A stretch of 64,000 bases of DNA from Ophiodon elongatus (GCA_016806645.1 JACSYO010001694.1:62001-126000); one strand, 5' to 3'; counted from the stretch's first letter, positions 49,111-62,395 are shown. The notes: generated from the sequence alone by a model not told the origin. Numbers and translations: made by a program.

Positions 49111-51110
49111 AGGTGTTCATGTTAATTTGGACCTTATTTTTCTTTGGCAAATAAGCACTTGTTTATAAATTAGGACTTCAAGTCTTCGTCTGTATCCTGT
49201 TTTTAAAGAGCCGACGTGGGAGGAAACTGAAGTCACTCTTTGGTAAGTCTAAGATTGTATGCCAGTGTCTTGATTGGCACTATTTTGTTGGGAATTTAAC
49301 AACTTTACCTCAGTGTGTAAATGTTTTTACAAGTTTACTCACACTGTCTGATCGTTTGTGATCCCAAATATGAATATCTCCCTCATGTCTGTCTTATTCT
49401 CACAGCATGGGCTGTCATGTATGACCTCAAGTAAACAACTTCTTCAAAGTTTTGCTCTTTTAATGCATGACTAAATTGCTGCAGGCCTGTAAACTTTAAC
49501 AGCTGTTTGGTTGCTCATTTGCACTTTCCTGTGTGGCTCATGTTTAGAGTGGAAAATGTCCCTGACAGCTTGCCTGTTATGAATCTACTAGTTCCCATAA
49601 AACATTTTCTTTTCCAGTGCTTGAACGTATAGGCCAGTCTCGACATTTCTTTTCATTGAGGGAAACTTGTTAAGACAAACTCCTGTAAAGCGGTGCAGTA
49701 AAAGTGTTTACAACTGCTTGTTGATTAAGGAGCTTTTATTTTAAAAAATAGAGATCATTATGTTGCATCAACAAATAATACATGGGGTGCACCTATTAAT
49801 ACAGCAAATCACTAGTCCACTTTGCATGCTAACTAGGCATCAACTCGAAACATTAAAATAACATTTACATCTACAGCACAAGCTGAGAGTGATATTCTTT
49901 GCAGGAGTGTTCTCCTGATTAAGCAGAAATAGTCTAAATCAGGGCTTATTCACCTGCGCAAACAGCTGCTGAATACGCAGGTTGGTGTTGGATATTGGCT
50001 TCCCCTTCCCCAGTTTTAGAGTGAAAGGTAAATATTCCACTCTGGGATGTTGGCAGCACCTGAAACAATCCAGAGCAGGCACCCTTCAGTCCTAGATCTG
50101 TTCACTGTAATGAGAAATTTACCAAATGTATACATCTAAATATACAGAAAGTGCCAGCTGTGCACACAAATCACATCACCCTCAAATCCACAGTTTATAT
50201 AGATCTTAAATATGTTATTATGCCGACGCATTTATGCCTTGTTTATCAGAGTGTGTGGGTGTGCGTGTGTGTGTTTATACACTTGTCCCCAGTGGCAGCC
50301 GCAGCCCATCATTTTCAGTGCAGTAATAAGCGAGTTTACCTGCAGTAATCATCAGCACTGCGTCTGCACAGCTGCAGCAGATGTGTCCTCTCCGCCCGTG
50401 GGGTTTCAGAGGAGACAGGAAACTGACATGGAACTCTCACATAGAAAAACAAAGGTGTTAAAGAATATTTCTGTTTTGAACAAAGCAAAGTTCATTGAAA
50501 GTTCTGTACTGTTCACTTATTTTGGCATATTTTAGCTATGTAAAGCAATAAAAGCAATACAAGACATTTTTATTTGACATTTATAAGACGTTTTTTAATA
50601 CAGAAAAGAGCCGTAAGGATTATTCATAAAGTGGATTCAAGAGAAAACTCCAACAGACTGTTAAGTCAGGACTATTGAAGATTTAGTTAAGTTACATATA
50701 TTAACATATATTATGTACAGGACAAAAAGCAAATAATTACCAGAAAATGTATAACGGTTGTTTGTTTTTAGTTCAGAGGACGATAACCATAGAAGGAAAT
50801 TTAATTTTAAGCATCAATGTGCACGGATTACTTTAAAGCAGTTGTGTATTTCAGTGGTTGGCATCAAACTGTGGAGTTCTCTGAATTATTTATAAAGAGC
50901 TCTAGAAATATTGTTTTGTTCAAGAAAATGTATAAAGACAATAATTAGTGTCAGGTAATCTATTTCCTCAGTTGACAGTGAATTTATGGCTCTTGATTCT
51001 TCTTGTCTCATGTTACTGTAAGTATTTGTTGTTAAGTAACTGTGATTGACAAACCATCTATTTATATTGTTTATTTATATTTATAATATGTTAATTATTA
51101 AGCTTTTGAG
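49111..51110. other. Intergenic, no gene seen
   Basis: A+T-rich, no exon could be supported. Confidence 0.45.
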
Positions 51111-51114
51111 GTGC

Positions 51115-51235
51115 TGGTAGCCTGGTCTTATTATGTTTAGACTGAGCCAGACCAAATATTCTCCCTGCTTACAGTCCTTTTGCTAAGCCAAGCTAACCAT
51201 CTCCTGGCTCCAACCTCATAGATGATTGAAGTAGG
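51115..51235 (+). repeat. Foldback repeat fragment (copy 3)
   Basis: ACTGAGCCAGACC, ACAGTCCTTTTGCTAAGCCA and AGCTAACCATCTCCTGGCTC are the right-arm blocks of the family seen at 23140-23703. Confidence 0.65.
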
Positions 51236-51278
51236 CCTCCATTAGATATTGGTTAAAGGTAACCAGTGGGAAGAAAGT

Positions 51279-51678
51279 AAAGGAAAAGTTTGATATTTTT
51301 CAGAAATAAGGTTATTAGCCTACTTGCTAAGAGTTGGATGAGGAGACTCATCTATGTTTCTGTTTGTTAAATATGAAACCAAAGCCGGGAGACGATTAGT
51401 TTAGCATAACTGCAGCAGCTAATTAACACACAATCTCCAATTTTGTTTAATCCTTACACAAAAAGAAAAAAGTTTCATGCTGAGAATTTTTTGTTGTCGA
51501 ACTGCATGTATCAGCAGAGACCTGTAGGTTTGGAAAGAGCCAGGGTTTCCCATGCTTCCATTCTTTATGCTAAGCTAAGCTATTTGCCTTCAGCTATCGG
51601 CATCAGCTCCATGCTTAACACACAGACATGAGAGTGGAAAGCGAGAAGTATATTTGCCAAACAGACACTATTCCTTTA
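51279..51678. repeat. Foldback repeat, nearly complete but diverged (copy 4)
   Basis: The left end AAAGGAAAAGTTTGATATTT with AGAGTTGGATGAGGAGACTC and the right end GACATGAGAGTGG...ACTATTCCTTTATT are diverged inverted counterparts. The centre contains GAGCCAGGG and TTATGCTAAGCTAAGCTATT. Confidence 0.65.
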
Positions 51679-52598
51679 TTATTGATTTCACACTATTGGC
51701 AGTTACTTCAGCTCTAATTAACTCTTCGTCTGACTTGAGTGCCATACCAGAGCCCTGTGAGGTTTGGTCTCTACGTTGTGGGTGTGTAGTTTACACCTTC
51801 CCTGTCACGTTGTGGCCAGACTGTGTGGTTTCTGTTTATTTATGTATGAAAAACACAGGAATATATGTGGGCTGAATTAAGGAGGAGGAGGGCCTGCAGA
51901 CCCACTCTGAGCCCACCTTCAAGAAAACCAACGGGGCCACAGAAACCCTCCATTACACCACAGCTTTATTTTTAGCCAACATTCTTCAACTCAACAAAGA
52001 AGTCATTCAAGTTAATCCAGAGGCAAATATTTTATAGTGAGTTATAGAAATAAATCATGGCATTTATTTACATTTATGATACAATCTAACATTTGATGAA
52101 GATAGTGAATCCTCACGCGAGCATTTGCTTATTGTCAGTGGGATTAGGAGGAGAGGGAGAGCACAGCCTCTTCATAAAGTATCAGCTGAAAGAAAAAAAA
52201 GCGACGATCCTGCTCATTGGATATGACCGCTCCACTACTTCAACAACATTCAAACATTCTTCAGTGGCATTAGAAAATATTTGGAGAGGTTGGGAGAAGG
52301 AGAGAAACCCAAGACATAAACATGTGGAGCTGGGAGAGCTAACAGGCTCAGGAGGACAACCTGCCAACGGGAGCTGTGGCTTCCAGGAATGTGCACAAAC
52401 ACACCGCCTCTCTGTTGCCCTCAGTGCCGGGTATCATCTGTGCTTCCATTTTCTCCTTCTGTCTGTCTCACCTGCAACTTTCAGACGTTTGAAAGTGGAA
52501 ACTGATATTTTTTAGCTTAAAAACTGCTGAATGCAAATATTTTGTGCCAATATTTGGTACGGTTATTTTTTTGCCACATTTTTTGCCAAAAAAGTCTT
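51679..52598. other. Intergenic, no gene seen
   Basis: A 140-codon open frame (52093-52515) has no recognisable domain. Nothing else could be supported. Confidence 0.4.
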
Positions 52599-52900
52599 AA
52601 CGGAATAGTTAGACATCTTGTGAAATATTTGTATTACCTTTATTTAACAAGAGTAAAGTGAGAAGATTTATACCACACTTCACTATCTGTGTGGTTAATA
52701 TAAAGCTAGAGCCAGCTGCTGATTAGCATAGCTTAGCATAACGATGCAAACCAGAGGGAGACAGCTAGCCTGGCTCTCTCTGAAGGTAACACAATACACC
52801 TCTTAGCACATTTAAAGCTCACTAATTAAAGTGTTATATTGTGTTTGATTAATCCATACAAAAAAAGATGACAACTCGTCATTTTAGGCATCACCAGATA
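52599..52900 (+). repeat. Foldback repeat, left half (copy 5)
   Basis: AACGGAATAGTTAGACATCT, GTGAGAAGATTTATACCACA, AAAGCTAGAGCCAGCTGCTG, TTAGCATAGCTTAGCATAA, GACAGCTAGCCTGGCTCTCT, AAAGCTCACTAATTAAAGTG. This is the left arm plus inner segment of the family. The right arm is missing; the Tc1 element begins about 90 bases on. Confidence 0.7.
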
Positions 52901-52987
52901 ACGTTACTCCTGTCTGCTTCTCCAAGCGGGGAGCATGCCGACTGCCATCTAAACTACTGTATGTAATACTGACTATGCAAGAATATA

Positions 52988-53798
52988 CACTCACCGGCCA
53001 CTTTATTAGGTACACCATGCTAGTACCGGGTTGGACACCCTTTTGCCCTCAGAACTGCTTTAATTTTCAATTGGTACTAAGGGGCCCACCACCAGCCTGA
53101 ACCGTTGATACAAGGCAGGATGGATCCATGCTTTCATGTTGTTTACGCCAAATTCTGACCCTACCATCTGAATGTCGCAGCTGAAATCGAGACTCATCAG
53201 ACCAGGCAACGTTTTTCCAATCTTCTATTGTTCAATTTTGGTGAGCCTGTGTGAATTGTAGCCTCAGTTTCCTGTTCTTAGCTGACAGGAGTGGCATCCG
53301 GTGTGGTCTTCTGCTGCTGTAGCCCATCTGCTTCAAGGTTCGACGTGTTGTGCGTTCATAGATGGTATTCTGCATACATTGGTTGTAACGAGTGCTTATT
53401 TGAGTTACTGTTGCCTTTCTATCATCTCAGACTACTCTACCCATTCTCCTCTGACATCAACAAGGCAGTTTTGTCCACACAACTGCCGCTCACTGGATAT
53501 TTTCTCTTTTTCAGACCATGCTCTGTAAACCCTATATGGTTGTGCATGAAAATCCCAGTAGATCAGCAGTTTTTGAAATACTCAGACCAGCCCGTCTGGC
53601 ACCAACAACCATGCCACGTTCAAAGTCACTTAAATCCCCTTTCTTCCCCATTCAGATGCTCGGTTTGAACTTCTGCAAGTCGTCTTCACCACGTCCGGAT
53701 GCCTAAATGCATTGAGTTGCTGCCATGTGATTGGCTGATTAGCTATTTGTGTTAACAAGCAATTGAACAGGTGTGCCTAATAAAGTTGCCGGTGAGTG
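52988..53798 (-). mobile_element. Non-autonomous, internally deleted Tc1/mariner element
   Basis: An 811-bp element flanked by TA on both sides (52986-52987 and 53799-53800), as expected for Tc1/mariner insertion. The termini are inverted: CACTCACCGGCCACTTTATT at the left, and the complement of GTTGCCGGTGAGTG at the right. The minus strand carries the start of a Tc1-like transposase. The sequence between about 53050 and 53090 joins two parts that are far apart in full-length relatives, so most of the DDE catalytic region is gone. Termini are about 90% alike, suggesting moderate age. Confidence 0.92.
53051..53651 (-). pseudogene. Tc1-like transposase pseudogene (N-terminal part)
   Basis: From ATG at 53651 the minus strand reads MGKKGDLSDFERGMVVGARR and AGLSISKTADLLGFS, the paired-like helix-turn-helix that binds the terminal repeats in Tc1 transposases. 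Soon after (about 53537-53550, CCATATAGGGTTT) the frame is broken. The remains of the second helix-turn-helix, a basic R-rich segment and the first catalytic region (rc of CTCATCAGACCAGG gives W-S-D-E-S-like coding) can be followed to about 53090. The rest of the DDE domain is deleted. No active transposase can be made. Confidence 0.88.
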
Positions 53799-53800
53799 TA

Positions 53801-55510
53801 TGTATTATGTAGAAAGTCATCTTGCAGTGACCTACCTCAGGTCAAGGTTTTTAGAATGGCTTGGGAAAAAACATACGTAGTTAGACCAAAATTTAAATGT
53901 TCAGATTTGAATACATAAGGAACAATACTGGGAAGCTTCAGAATGATAGAAAATCCTACAATAATAATAATAATGGACCCACCTTTTAAGTTAACCCACT
54001 GCTGACTGTAGCCTTATATTTACTGGACAGACAAGAGTGTGATAGCTCATCTAACTCTAAACAAGAAAGTGAATCATTTGTGTGTGTGTCTTTACCAAAA
54101 TGTTAAGCTATTCGGTAAAAAAATGTTTGTAAGCATTCAGTTCCTCTAGAATTGTATAGAGGAGTCTCTGACATAGCATTTTTTTTATCTACATGAGATA
54201 ATGCAACTCTCAAATAAACACCGTACAAATTCAATTCTTTAAAGATTCTCCTTAAATAAATATAATAAATGTCATAAAAATATAAATGTGCAAATCGAAT
54301 TTTTGCCCTTACCTTGCTCCCCTTGTCCATTTTATTAAGTACTTAACATTTCGGGGAAGAAGTGTGATGGCAGTGTGTTGTTGTTCCTGCCCTGTTCACT
54401 TCACCTTGACGGCTCACCAGCTGCTCGCTCAGCAGTGAGTCGACAGCATAGACAGCAGCTCGTTTACACAACCCCCAATCACAATTTTTCCCTCCATCAA
54501 GTTTGTGTAATTTATTTCGTGCATGTCAATCTTGTCAGTATAATTTTCTTCATCACATGCCGCAACAGTAGACTTTTGGTCACAGTTGATGACAGTTTTA
54601 GATGTTTGTGGAGTGATATATAGCCCTCTGCATAGTCCACAGTTGGTCTCACACTGCAGCTTCACACCATATGCCCTGTTGTCTTTGCACCATGTGTCTG
54701 CCTGACCTTTATGGAATTTCAATATGTGACTGCACCAATGTCACCCAGGTAAATTATTATGTTGCATTTGTTAAAGTACTCCAGGGTATTTAGACGTGCA
54801 AGTCTGAACACTGTCTGATCATCTGATGTTGCTGTTATCAATGTGACTGTGGACGCTGCCAAGCACTTGATTCCATAAGAGCTTTGTTCCGCCAGGAGCA
54901 ACAACAAAACCGTCAAAAGAGATTTATGGCAAGGTTTGTTTATCATAGATATTGCTCCAGGATCTTAAAATGGTATTTTAATATTACAGTCTAGAAAAAA
55001 CAATAATGCATTTGTCACCAGGTTTAAAATCACAATGGTTTGATTGTTGAAAATGCACAGACTTTTTTGAATGAAAAGGTTATGTTTTATACAAGGAAAG
55101 GCAATCCATCAGGTGAATACACACCCCATTCAAATTGTTGATTGTTTTTTGAGTAATGTAAACTCTAAGTGTTTCTGGCAAGGTGCCATTCAAGGAAATT
55201 CGTTTGAATGAGTGGCAGATAAAGACTCTTTTCATTGCACTCTCTGGGGCACTGCAGCAGGCCTGTCATAGAGTTTCGAGGCAGAGCTGTGCCCCTGCCT
55301 GAATGAAAATACAGCATGGAAAGAATTTCCTGAAATGAAACTCAATCACATTTGCCACTAAACAGCCGAATATGCACTGGAGGAATCATCAGCAAAGTCT
55401 TGGCTTGTTAAAGCAGTCCTTGAAAATTATAGAATAGTAGCCCAACAATCAAAGTTAGGAAAGAAACTGCTGCAGCTCCATGAAAGGGAAAGTTCAGTGG
55501 ATGGAACAAT
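53801..55510. other. Intergenic, holds a small foldback-repeat fragment
   Basis: 53990-54075 (TGACTGTAGCCTTATATTTACTGGACAGAC, with ATCTAACTCTAAACAAGAAA) is a decayed right-end fragment of the foldback family. The rest shows nothing definable. Confidence 0.45.
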
Positions 55511-56785
55511 AACAACATTATGTGTAATTCAAAGATGCAATGAATATTGGTTTTCCTCTTTACTTTCCATCAGAGACCTTGAAATGTTCTGACTTTGTCG
55601 GAGGAGTCTTTTCTCAGAGTAGGACGGACTGGCAGCCAAGGGCGACAGTGGCGTTACTGAAGATGGTGTGGCAGTGGAGGCCATAATCCGTGGCTTTCCT
55701 GTGCTGACTGGTCTCTCAGAGCTCAGTCGGTGTTGGGTTTCCATCCAAGCAGCTGGGCGAGGGTGTTTTGTGGTCCTCTTCAGTCCTCTTTGAAAGAGGA
55801 TAGTCAAGTAGAGTCCCTCCATGAGGCCCTGAGGACCCTGCCACTGCAGCCAAACTGAAGAGAGACGTCCCTGTTGTAGCCGGCATGAGCAGCTGGAAGA
55901 CTCTGGGAGACATTGGCAACAGGTGAACACAGCACCAGTTTGAAGGAGAATAAAAAGTGAATTGGAAGGTCTTGAACCAATGTGGGAACTCAGGGTGTTG
56001 TCAATATGAGTGGAATGTGTCTGACTCAAATGGTGGGAAGAAATAAAAGACTGGTTAAAAAACAAATGTTTTCAGTTCAGGAAGGTTCAGACAGGGTGGG
56101 GTGTGAGGAGCTAGTGAAGCAGCTCTCATGCTGGGAGAGACGTAAAGATAGGTGAAGCTTTTCACTTACCCCTACAGAGGAAGTGGACAACTTTAGGAAG
56201 GGCCTTGACAGTGTGTTGATTGGCCTTTTCGTCAATCTGACTGATCTAGTGTTTCTTAATTCAGGAAGGCCTCAGGGTTTAAATGGTTTCCTTGTATTTT
56301 GCCTGGCCACACAGATGGTGGAAAATAGCTCTGTAGTGGGTTTTGCTTGGCCAGGCAGCTCTGTTTTATTTGGAGTCCTGCAATAAAGGATGAGTCGCCC
56401 AGTTTGACTGGAGCGGGCCCAAGGCCTTTGGAGATCACACAGGCACTAAAATCCATATGCGAGGTGTATAAACAGCGGCCAGTGTTTATTTACAGCATTT
56501 GAACCTTCAACATGTACCCAATTCTTGCTAGCTCCACACTCTGGAAAGAAGAGCTGTGCTCGGTAAGGGCATGAAGCACATACAACAAACACAAACTGCA
56601 GCTTTCACAGGCATTCTTAATTTTAGTCTCCTGTTAAAAAAATGTATTCAGCAATATCTTCTCATTTTGCTGCAGATTTGGAGATTGTAAAAACTAAGTG
56701 GAGCAAGGAGACTCATCATGACTGCTCTCAGTCAATTTGGGGAAATGTGCGCATTCACTTTCTTCCCATGAGTTTGGTGAGAAGT
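55511..56785. other. Intergenic, includes a 178-codon open frame of doubtful value
   Basis: The minus-strand frame 56065-55529 is the longest fairly repeat-free frame in the window, but it has no recognised domain, and its length is about what chance allows in 64 kb read six ways. No gene is called. Confidence 0.4.
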
Positions 56786-56789
56786 TTGA

Positions 56790-56915
56790 TACCACAGTCA
56801 TGTCTAAACTAAGGCTAGCTTTATATTTACTGGACAGATATGAGACTGGTATCAATCTTCTCATCTAACTCTCTGCAAGAAAATAAATAAGTGTATGCCA
56901 AACTACTCTTGAGGT
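56790..56915 (+). repeat. Foldback repeat right-end fragment (copy 7)
   Basis: GGCTAGCTTTATATTTACTG, GACTGGTATCAATCTTCTCA, TCTAACTCTCTGCAAGAAAA, ATAAGTGTATGCCAAACTAC match the right end at 23600-23703 in order. Confidence 0.75.
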
Positions 56916-58095
56916 GTTGTGGATGTTTAGTGGCTCCCTGGTGAGCATTTGGAGAGGGCGAGTTTAATCATGGGTGTTTTAGGGTTGCGACTGGCTCTGG
57001 TTTAGAGGCCTCCATCACTCACAGGGTTAAACTGAGGCTGCTCCGACCCCCAGCAGAAAAAGATAACCAAATTCCATTACTCTCAGTTCACTTTCAAAGT
57101 TATGCAGCATATTCACACACACACAACGGGATTCAATCCAATACTCTGTAAAAGTTCCAGCGTCGTGTTTCACAGGAGTCACAGCCATATTGCACAGATC
57201 TCATGTATATGTATAGATTCATCTTTGCAAGGACACAAGCAGACACAAGGACATTTCAAGCTGACTAAGCATTGGCAAGTGTTTGAGAGCTTCTGTAACC
57301 TTTCATTGAACACGTTTACGTGAAGATTAGGTAGTCTACACATACATCTTTTGGCACTGCTGGTGGCGAAGGTTTTATGGATTCTATTTCAGGAACATGC
57401 TTTCTCTGCTTATGAACAGCCAGTGCTCAAATATTCATTCTTTGAATACTCAACCAGTGGTTTGAAGATGGATGCACATGGGCAAATAAAATGTATATGT
57501 CAGCAGAATTCTCCCCCTTATTGTGACTAGACACCAAGATGAAACGGAAAATCTACAACTACTTTCTTATTTCTCTGGAAAAACAGAGATTGTTTTAGCT
57601 GTATCTCAGAGCAGTGATTATGGTGGTGCACTGGGGATGGCTGAGGTGGTCGAAATAGGAGCCTGGGGATTTTATGACTGCTCTGAATCCAGGAAAGGCA
57701 TGTCTGCTTCTGCTTCTCTTGGTTGTCGACCAAACTGTGATAATCCAAGAGGAGTGTGTCCACCACAAACCACAAAAAGGCTTTGCACATAACCTTACCA
57801 CCCAAGTTAGCCCAAAGCATTAGTTTGTTCAGACTTACACTGTACTTGAGGCTATACAGAGGTATACTTCTGCTTCTACTCGAGGTATCTAAACATCCAC
57901 CCAGACAGCTACTTTAAGCCGAAGAGTGCAAATAAAATCAAAGCTTGATAAAAGATAAGTAGTTGGTGCTGTATTTTTATATTTGCAAAAAGTATATACA
58001 GTTAATCATGACACTCATTTCTAAGCCCTCTAACATTTATTTCACACCTAATTTGCATAGACATTGTCATATTTATCTAACAGGATGAAGTATGT
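56916..58095. other. Intergenic, no gene seen
   Basis: A short CA tract at 57113-57125. Overlapping short frames on both strands at 57523-57820 show no domain. Confidence 0.45.
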
Positions 58096-58100
58096 TAAAG

Positions 58101-58262
58101 GTTAATGAGGCTCTTTCCAATAACATGAAGTATACAGTGGGTGTACCTCAAGGATCGGTGTTAGGTCCCCTACATATAGGCCTCCCACAACTGTGTCAAG
58201 GGATAGAGTTGCAAATGTTTACCAATGACACTGATGTATACACCCAGATAAGAAACTTATAA
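58101..58262 (+). pseudogene. LINE reverse transcriptase relic (GVPQGSVLGP motif)
   Basis: An uninterrupted frame of 53 codons reads ...YTVGVPQGSVLGPLHI...LPQLCQGIELQMFTNDTDVY..., ending at TAA (58260-58262). GVPQGSVLGP is the conserved block before the palm in non-LTR retrotransposon reverse transcriptases. The next block, normally (Y/F)ADD, is FTND here, so one catalytic Asp is lost. About ten residues between the blocks (normally LLFxLYIND) are deleted. It is a short dead fragment, unrelated in sequence detail to the relic at 38165. Confidence 0.75.
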
Positions 58263-61200
58263 CAACATGTAAAAATGTTTGGATTATTTGATTTGCATAC
58301 AAATTCTTGCTTTTAATTTGTCTAATTTGTGCTGACATGCTGTGTGATGCACTTGTTTTATCCTGTTGGTTTATTGTTGTTCTGTCATTGTACAATTGTG
58401 ATTGTGGTACAATACATCTAATTGAAACATTTATGTTTAATATCATACATTGGCCCTTACTGGTAACTGACATTAAACACTAGCACATTAGTTTATATTA
58501 TTTATTTATTCTCATGTTTTTCATTATCACATGGCCAGACCATAAAGTGGCTTTAAACAATCACCTCACAAACATTACATTTATTAGCTTCTCCATTGAA
58601 TATAGTTTTATTTGACATATGCACTAGCCTTACTTTAAATGCTCCTGCATTCTCTAAAATATTATTTTAGATGGCAAAACAGCCCAACTTTCAGAGAGAA
58701 TACTCAAAGCCTATTCCCATAATTGCTATCCTTTAAATTTGTGCTTTGAGCCTTCATGTTTTCTAATTCATCAGCTCATTTGAACTAAGTAATGTGTCTT
58801 TCACTATCTATCTCAGCATGTCTTGTACGAGTATGCGAACCATGGCACACATTTTCTTCTGTGGCTGACTGTGCGGGCACCTTGAGTTACAGCCACTTCA
58901 AAGTGTGGTGTTAGTGGTCCATTAACCTCTAGTAATTAAAGTGTCACTTTAAATGGCATGTAACTCATTGCTCTCTCTGGACTGTGAAAAAACTGTAAAA
59001 GAAAAAAAAAGTTGAATAGAAGCATGGGTTCCTGCAGTCCAGCCTCATTACCAGAATAAAAGCAGAGGTATTTTGGCAGTGGCATTGTAATAATTGGGCT
59101 TTCCAAGCGGGCCCTATGTAAAATGTTGGCTATAATTTCCTCCCTGTGTTCACCTATGTTTTGTCAGCTCGTAAATTTGTCATGAATTAATTGGAAGGTA
59201 CAAAACTGTGTCAGAGAAGCTGATTGCTGTTGAAATAACCTTTACTCTATGTGCTCATTTCACATATGCAGGCCCCCCTTATTTTCAAATGGCCTCATAT
59301 AAAATCCATACTGCAGATACGGGGTAAGGACTTGAAAGTACAAATACTTTCCATACCACACAAGCACAGAGCAAATCAAAATGGAAAAGTCTCTGGGTCC
59401 ATTTACCATTTGACAGAGAGACAATTCAAATGTCTGTTATAGATTCAACATCTTTCTAAAATGTGATGAGCAGCCTTACAAGAAAGGCCGCACCCTCATG
59501 ATCGTAAGTGGAGGTGATGAGGGTAAGTATGTGCATGCACGTGTACTTACTGCCTGTACTATCTAAAGATTATAAGGACAAGTGTGATGGAAAATTATCT
59601 AAAGAAATAATTCAGCCAAGTTTAAAATGTCACCCAATTCCATTTCACATTATGATACTGTATATCCAGTATTAAATTATAATCAGAAAGTTTAAATAAG
59701 TTAATGCCATCGCACTGTCAGAAGCTTACTTTGAAGTTTTCCCATAAATGACACAGTCAGTTCAACAGTTGGGCGATTATGACTTTCTTTGGACAGACAA
59801 ATAAAAAAGGTCTTGGAAAATTAAATTAGGTTTTCAGAGTTTTAAAGGCATTATGCTTTGCCAACCTCAATATAATAACCGTAAAAACTATTACAACCTG
59901 AGAAGTGTTGGTATTGGCAGCTTGTCAGAGCAGGGGCAGTTAAACAGTGCCATTTGAGTCTGGCTGCCATGTGCTTACATTTGTAATTCCATGAATTTGA
60001 CAAGGACCTGCACTATCTGTTCACAATCCAACAACTATACCAATGAGACAAATTCAAGAAAGGTATAAATTAGTTTCACTCGTACTGATGTATGACTGAT
60101 GCCCAGAAGTTGTAACAAAAGCATAATAGTCCACTCTTATGACTTTTCCAGCAGTATAACATATGACGTTTTGGGCCCATGTCCAGAACCCTCGCCCCAG
60201 TCTGTATGGCATTACTTGGAAAAAATTTTAGTGCATGGCTGTGTTTCAAAAGAATGCATTTCCTCACTTTCTTCATAAAAGACAGAATATCAATCTACAG
60301 ACATACTAAACTGTGGATTGCTATTCTGTTTTTTATGATGAAAGACAGGAAATACATTTGCACTTGGCTGTAAATCTCAGACACATTAATGAGGCCTGCC
60401 AGATTGTCAGTCTTTTCTTCTTATGTACAACCCTCATTCCCACCTCACGTTTTTTTGTATATTTATAAATATATAAATATATGTAATTTAAAATATTTGA
60501 ATAATTCTTTATACATTTTCAGTGTGTGAAGCTGGGAGTAATCCTGTATTGTATAACGACAGTAAAGCTGAACCTTGAGCCTTGTTGAAGGATATGGACA
60601 CCGGAGGTGGGAGGGAGGCTTTGGCCAGTTTGTCTGAAGGACATTTCTCAGCTGGATCCTTCCCAGCACCAGATCGACCATAGGCAAAGGCCAAAAAAAC
60701 AACGACTGTAAGATGGTTAAAGTCACAGCAGGAGTCCAAAGTCAATTCTGCTTGTTTTATTTGGTTGGTTTCTAGGTTTCTCTTGTTGAGCCACTTTACT
60801 ACCTGTTATGATATATGGAGATCTCTAGCAGTGTGTAAGTAAAACAAATCACCAGGAAGGTTGGGGTCTCTGTTGGAGAATAATTTTTTACCTCACTTTT
60901 CTTGGGGCGAGGATAACTTACCTTCTCCTCAACCAGTCGCTTTCTGCAGGCAGCTGGGAAGCATGCCAGAAACACTAAAAATAAAGAAATGAGAAGAATT
61001 TAATCCCTATCACAAACATGCCCAAACCAGGGAGAGATTAAATGCTGCTTCCGAAAAATAACATTTCTGGAGGTGGACAATATTTCCATTTATTCCATGA
61101 GATATTTTCTTTTTACACCTGAGCCTCTTTCTTAGGTTGAGAATGAAAACTGATGCTTTTGTTTTTGGTTTGTATCATTTTACGCAGTAGCTATGTCACT

Positions 61201-62395
61201 GAGGAATTTCTCTTGCCAAAAATAATTTAAGGGGATATTATGAGTCAGTATGAAAAGGCTACTCTTTCCCAAATTGTCATACCTCAGACTGGGGAACTCA
61301 GAGTCAAGACTGCTGATATCACTTCAGATTAATTAAAGTTACATTTGTCCTCTGTAAAAGTCCTTTTTGAGCAGTAAATGGTAGTAAAGGAAGTGTGTAT
61401 ACTGTAATAAGCATACATAACAACATGCCATTTAAATACTAATATAAATTGAGTGTAGAAAAAATGTGTGGATTGATATAGTATTTGAATAGTAGTACCA
61501 CAAAATATAAAAAAAGAAGAGTTGCACATTGCAACACTTGCTAGAGTAACATCAGAATACAATACAGTGTAAGTTTCTTTTTTATTGTTATTACAAAATC
61601 ACAGACACATCTATCAACTGATGTGTCTATATGTTTCTTTTTGCCAAGAAAGCAACATCACTCCTAAATTTAGAAAATGCACTTTGATGCTGATGCTCTC
61701 CTGACAGGACATGCTGGCCACAAGGTTCTGTTTGATAAGGTTCCTAATGTATCACCCTCTGGTTTATTCATTAACCGCATCAAATTCTGTTCCTCACTGA
61801 CAGATGTTTTAATAATTTCATAATCATTCTCAAAAATATTACCACATAATATACATTTACATTTTTTTATTTTATTTTTGTTTACATTTTACAGCCAATA
61901 AGCCCACACAAACACTTGTTTGCGGTCTGGCTTCTGATATAAACAATGTCGTTGCCAATTCTAATAGACACACATCCACTTGAATAGTCACATTGAGTGT
62001 GCATTATTTACCTACCACCTAACCCCACACTGCAGCAGAAGAAAGCCGAAGGAGTGAAACTAATTTGTGGGCAAAAAGGCTTAAATGGCAAACTGCACCT
62101 TGTACTGGTGGCTATTATATGATACAGACATCAATTAGTATATTTTGCTAAATGTCTAATTGTTTGAACATATGAGCGAAAAATTATGTTAAGCTTAGTC
62201 CCATTTTTGACATTCCTTAACAATCTCTAATGACAAGAGACCTTTAAAAGAATAGATTAGAATACATTCATAGATTCATTTGTAATATGCATGAATTCAT
62301 GAAAACTTTAAGTAATGAATACAATAAGACCAATCACTGAGAGTTTTGCTAAAAATGAAAATAGATTTTAAAAAAAGAGTGAGAGTGACAGTGTG
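58263..62395. other. Intergenic, no gene seen
   Basis: Strongly A+T-rich. 58900-59230 is repeat-poor and could be a conserved non-coding element, which cannot be judged from one genome. No exon or RNA gene could be supported. Confidence 0.4.

Noticed and set aside
52093..52515. 140-codon plus-strand frame
   Set aside because: No similarity recognised, no acceptor/donor pair, and flanked by repeats.
55529..56065. 178-codon minus-strand open frame
   Set aside because: No domain, no coherent exon structure, and its length is near the expected chance maximum for 64 kb in six frames.
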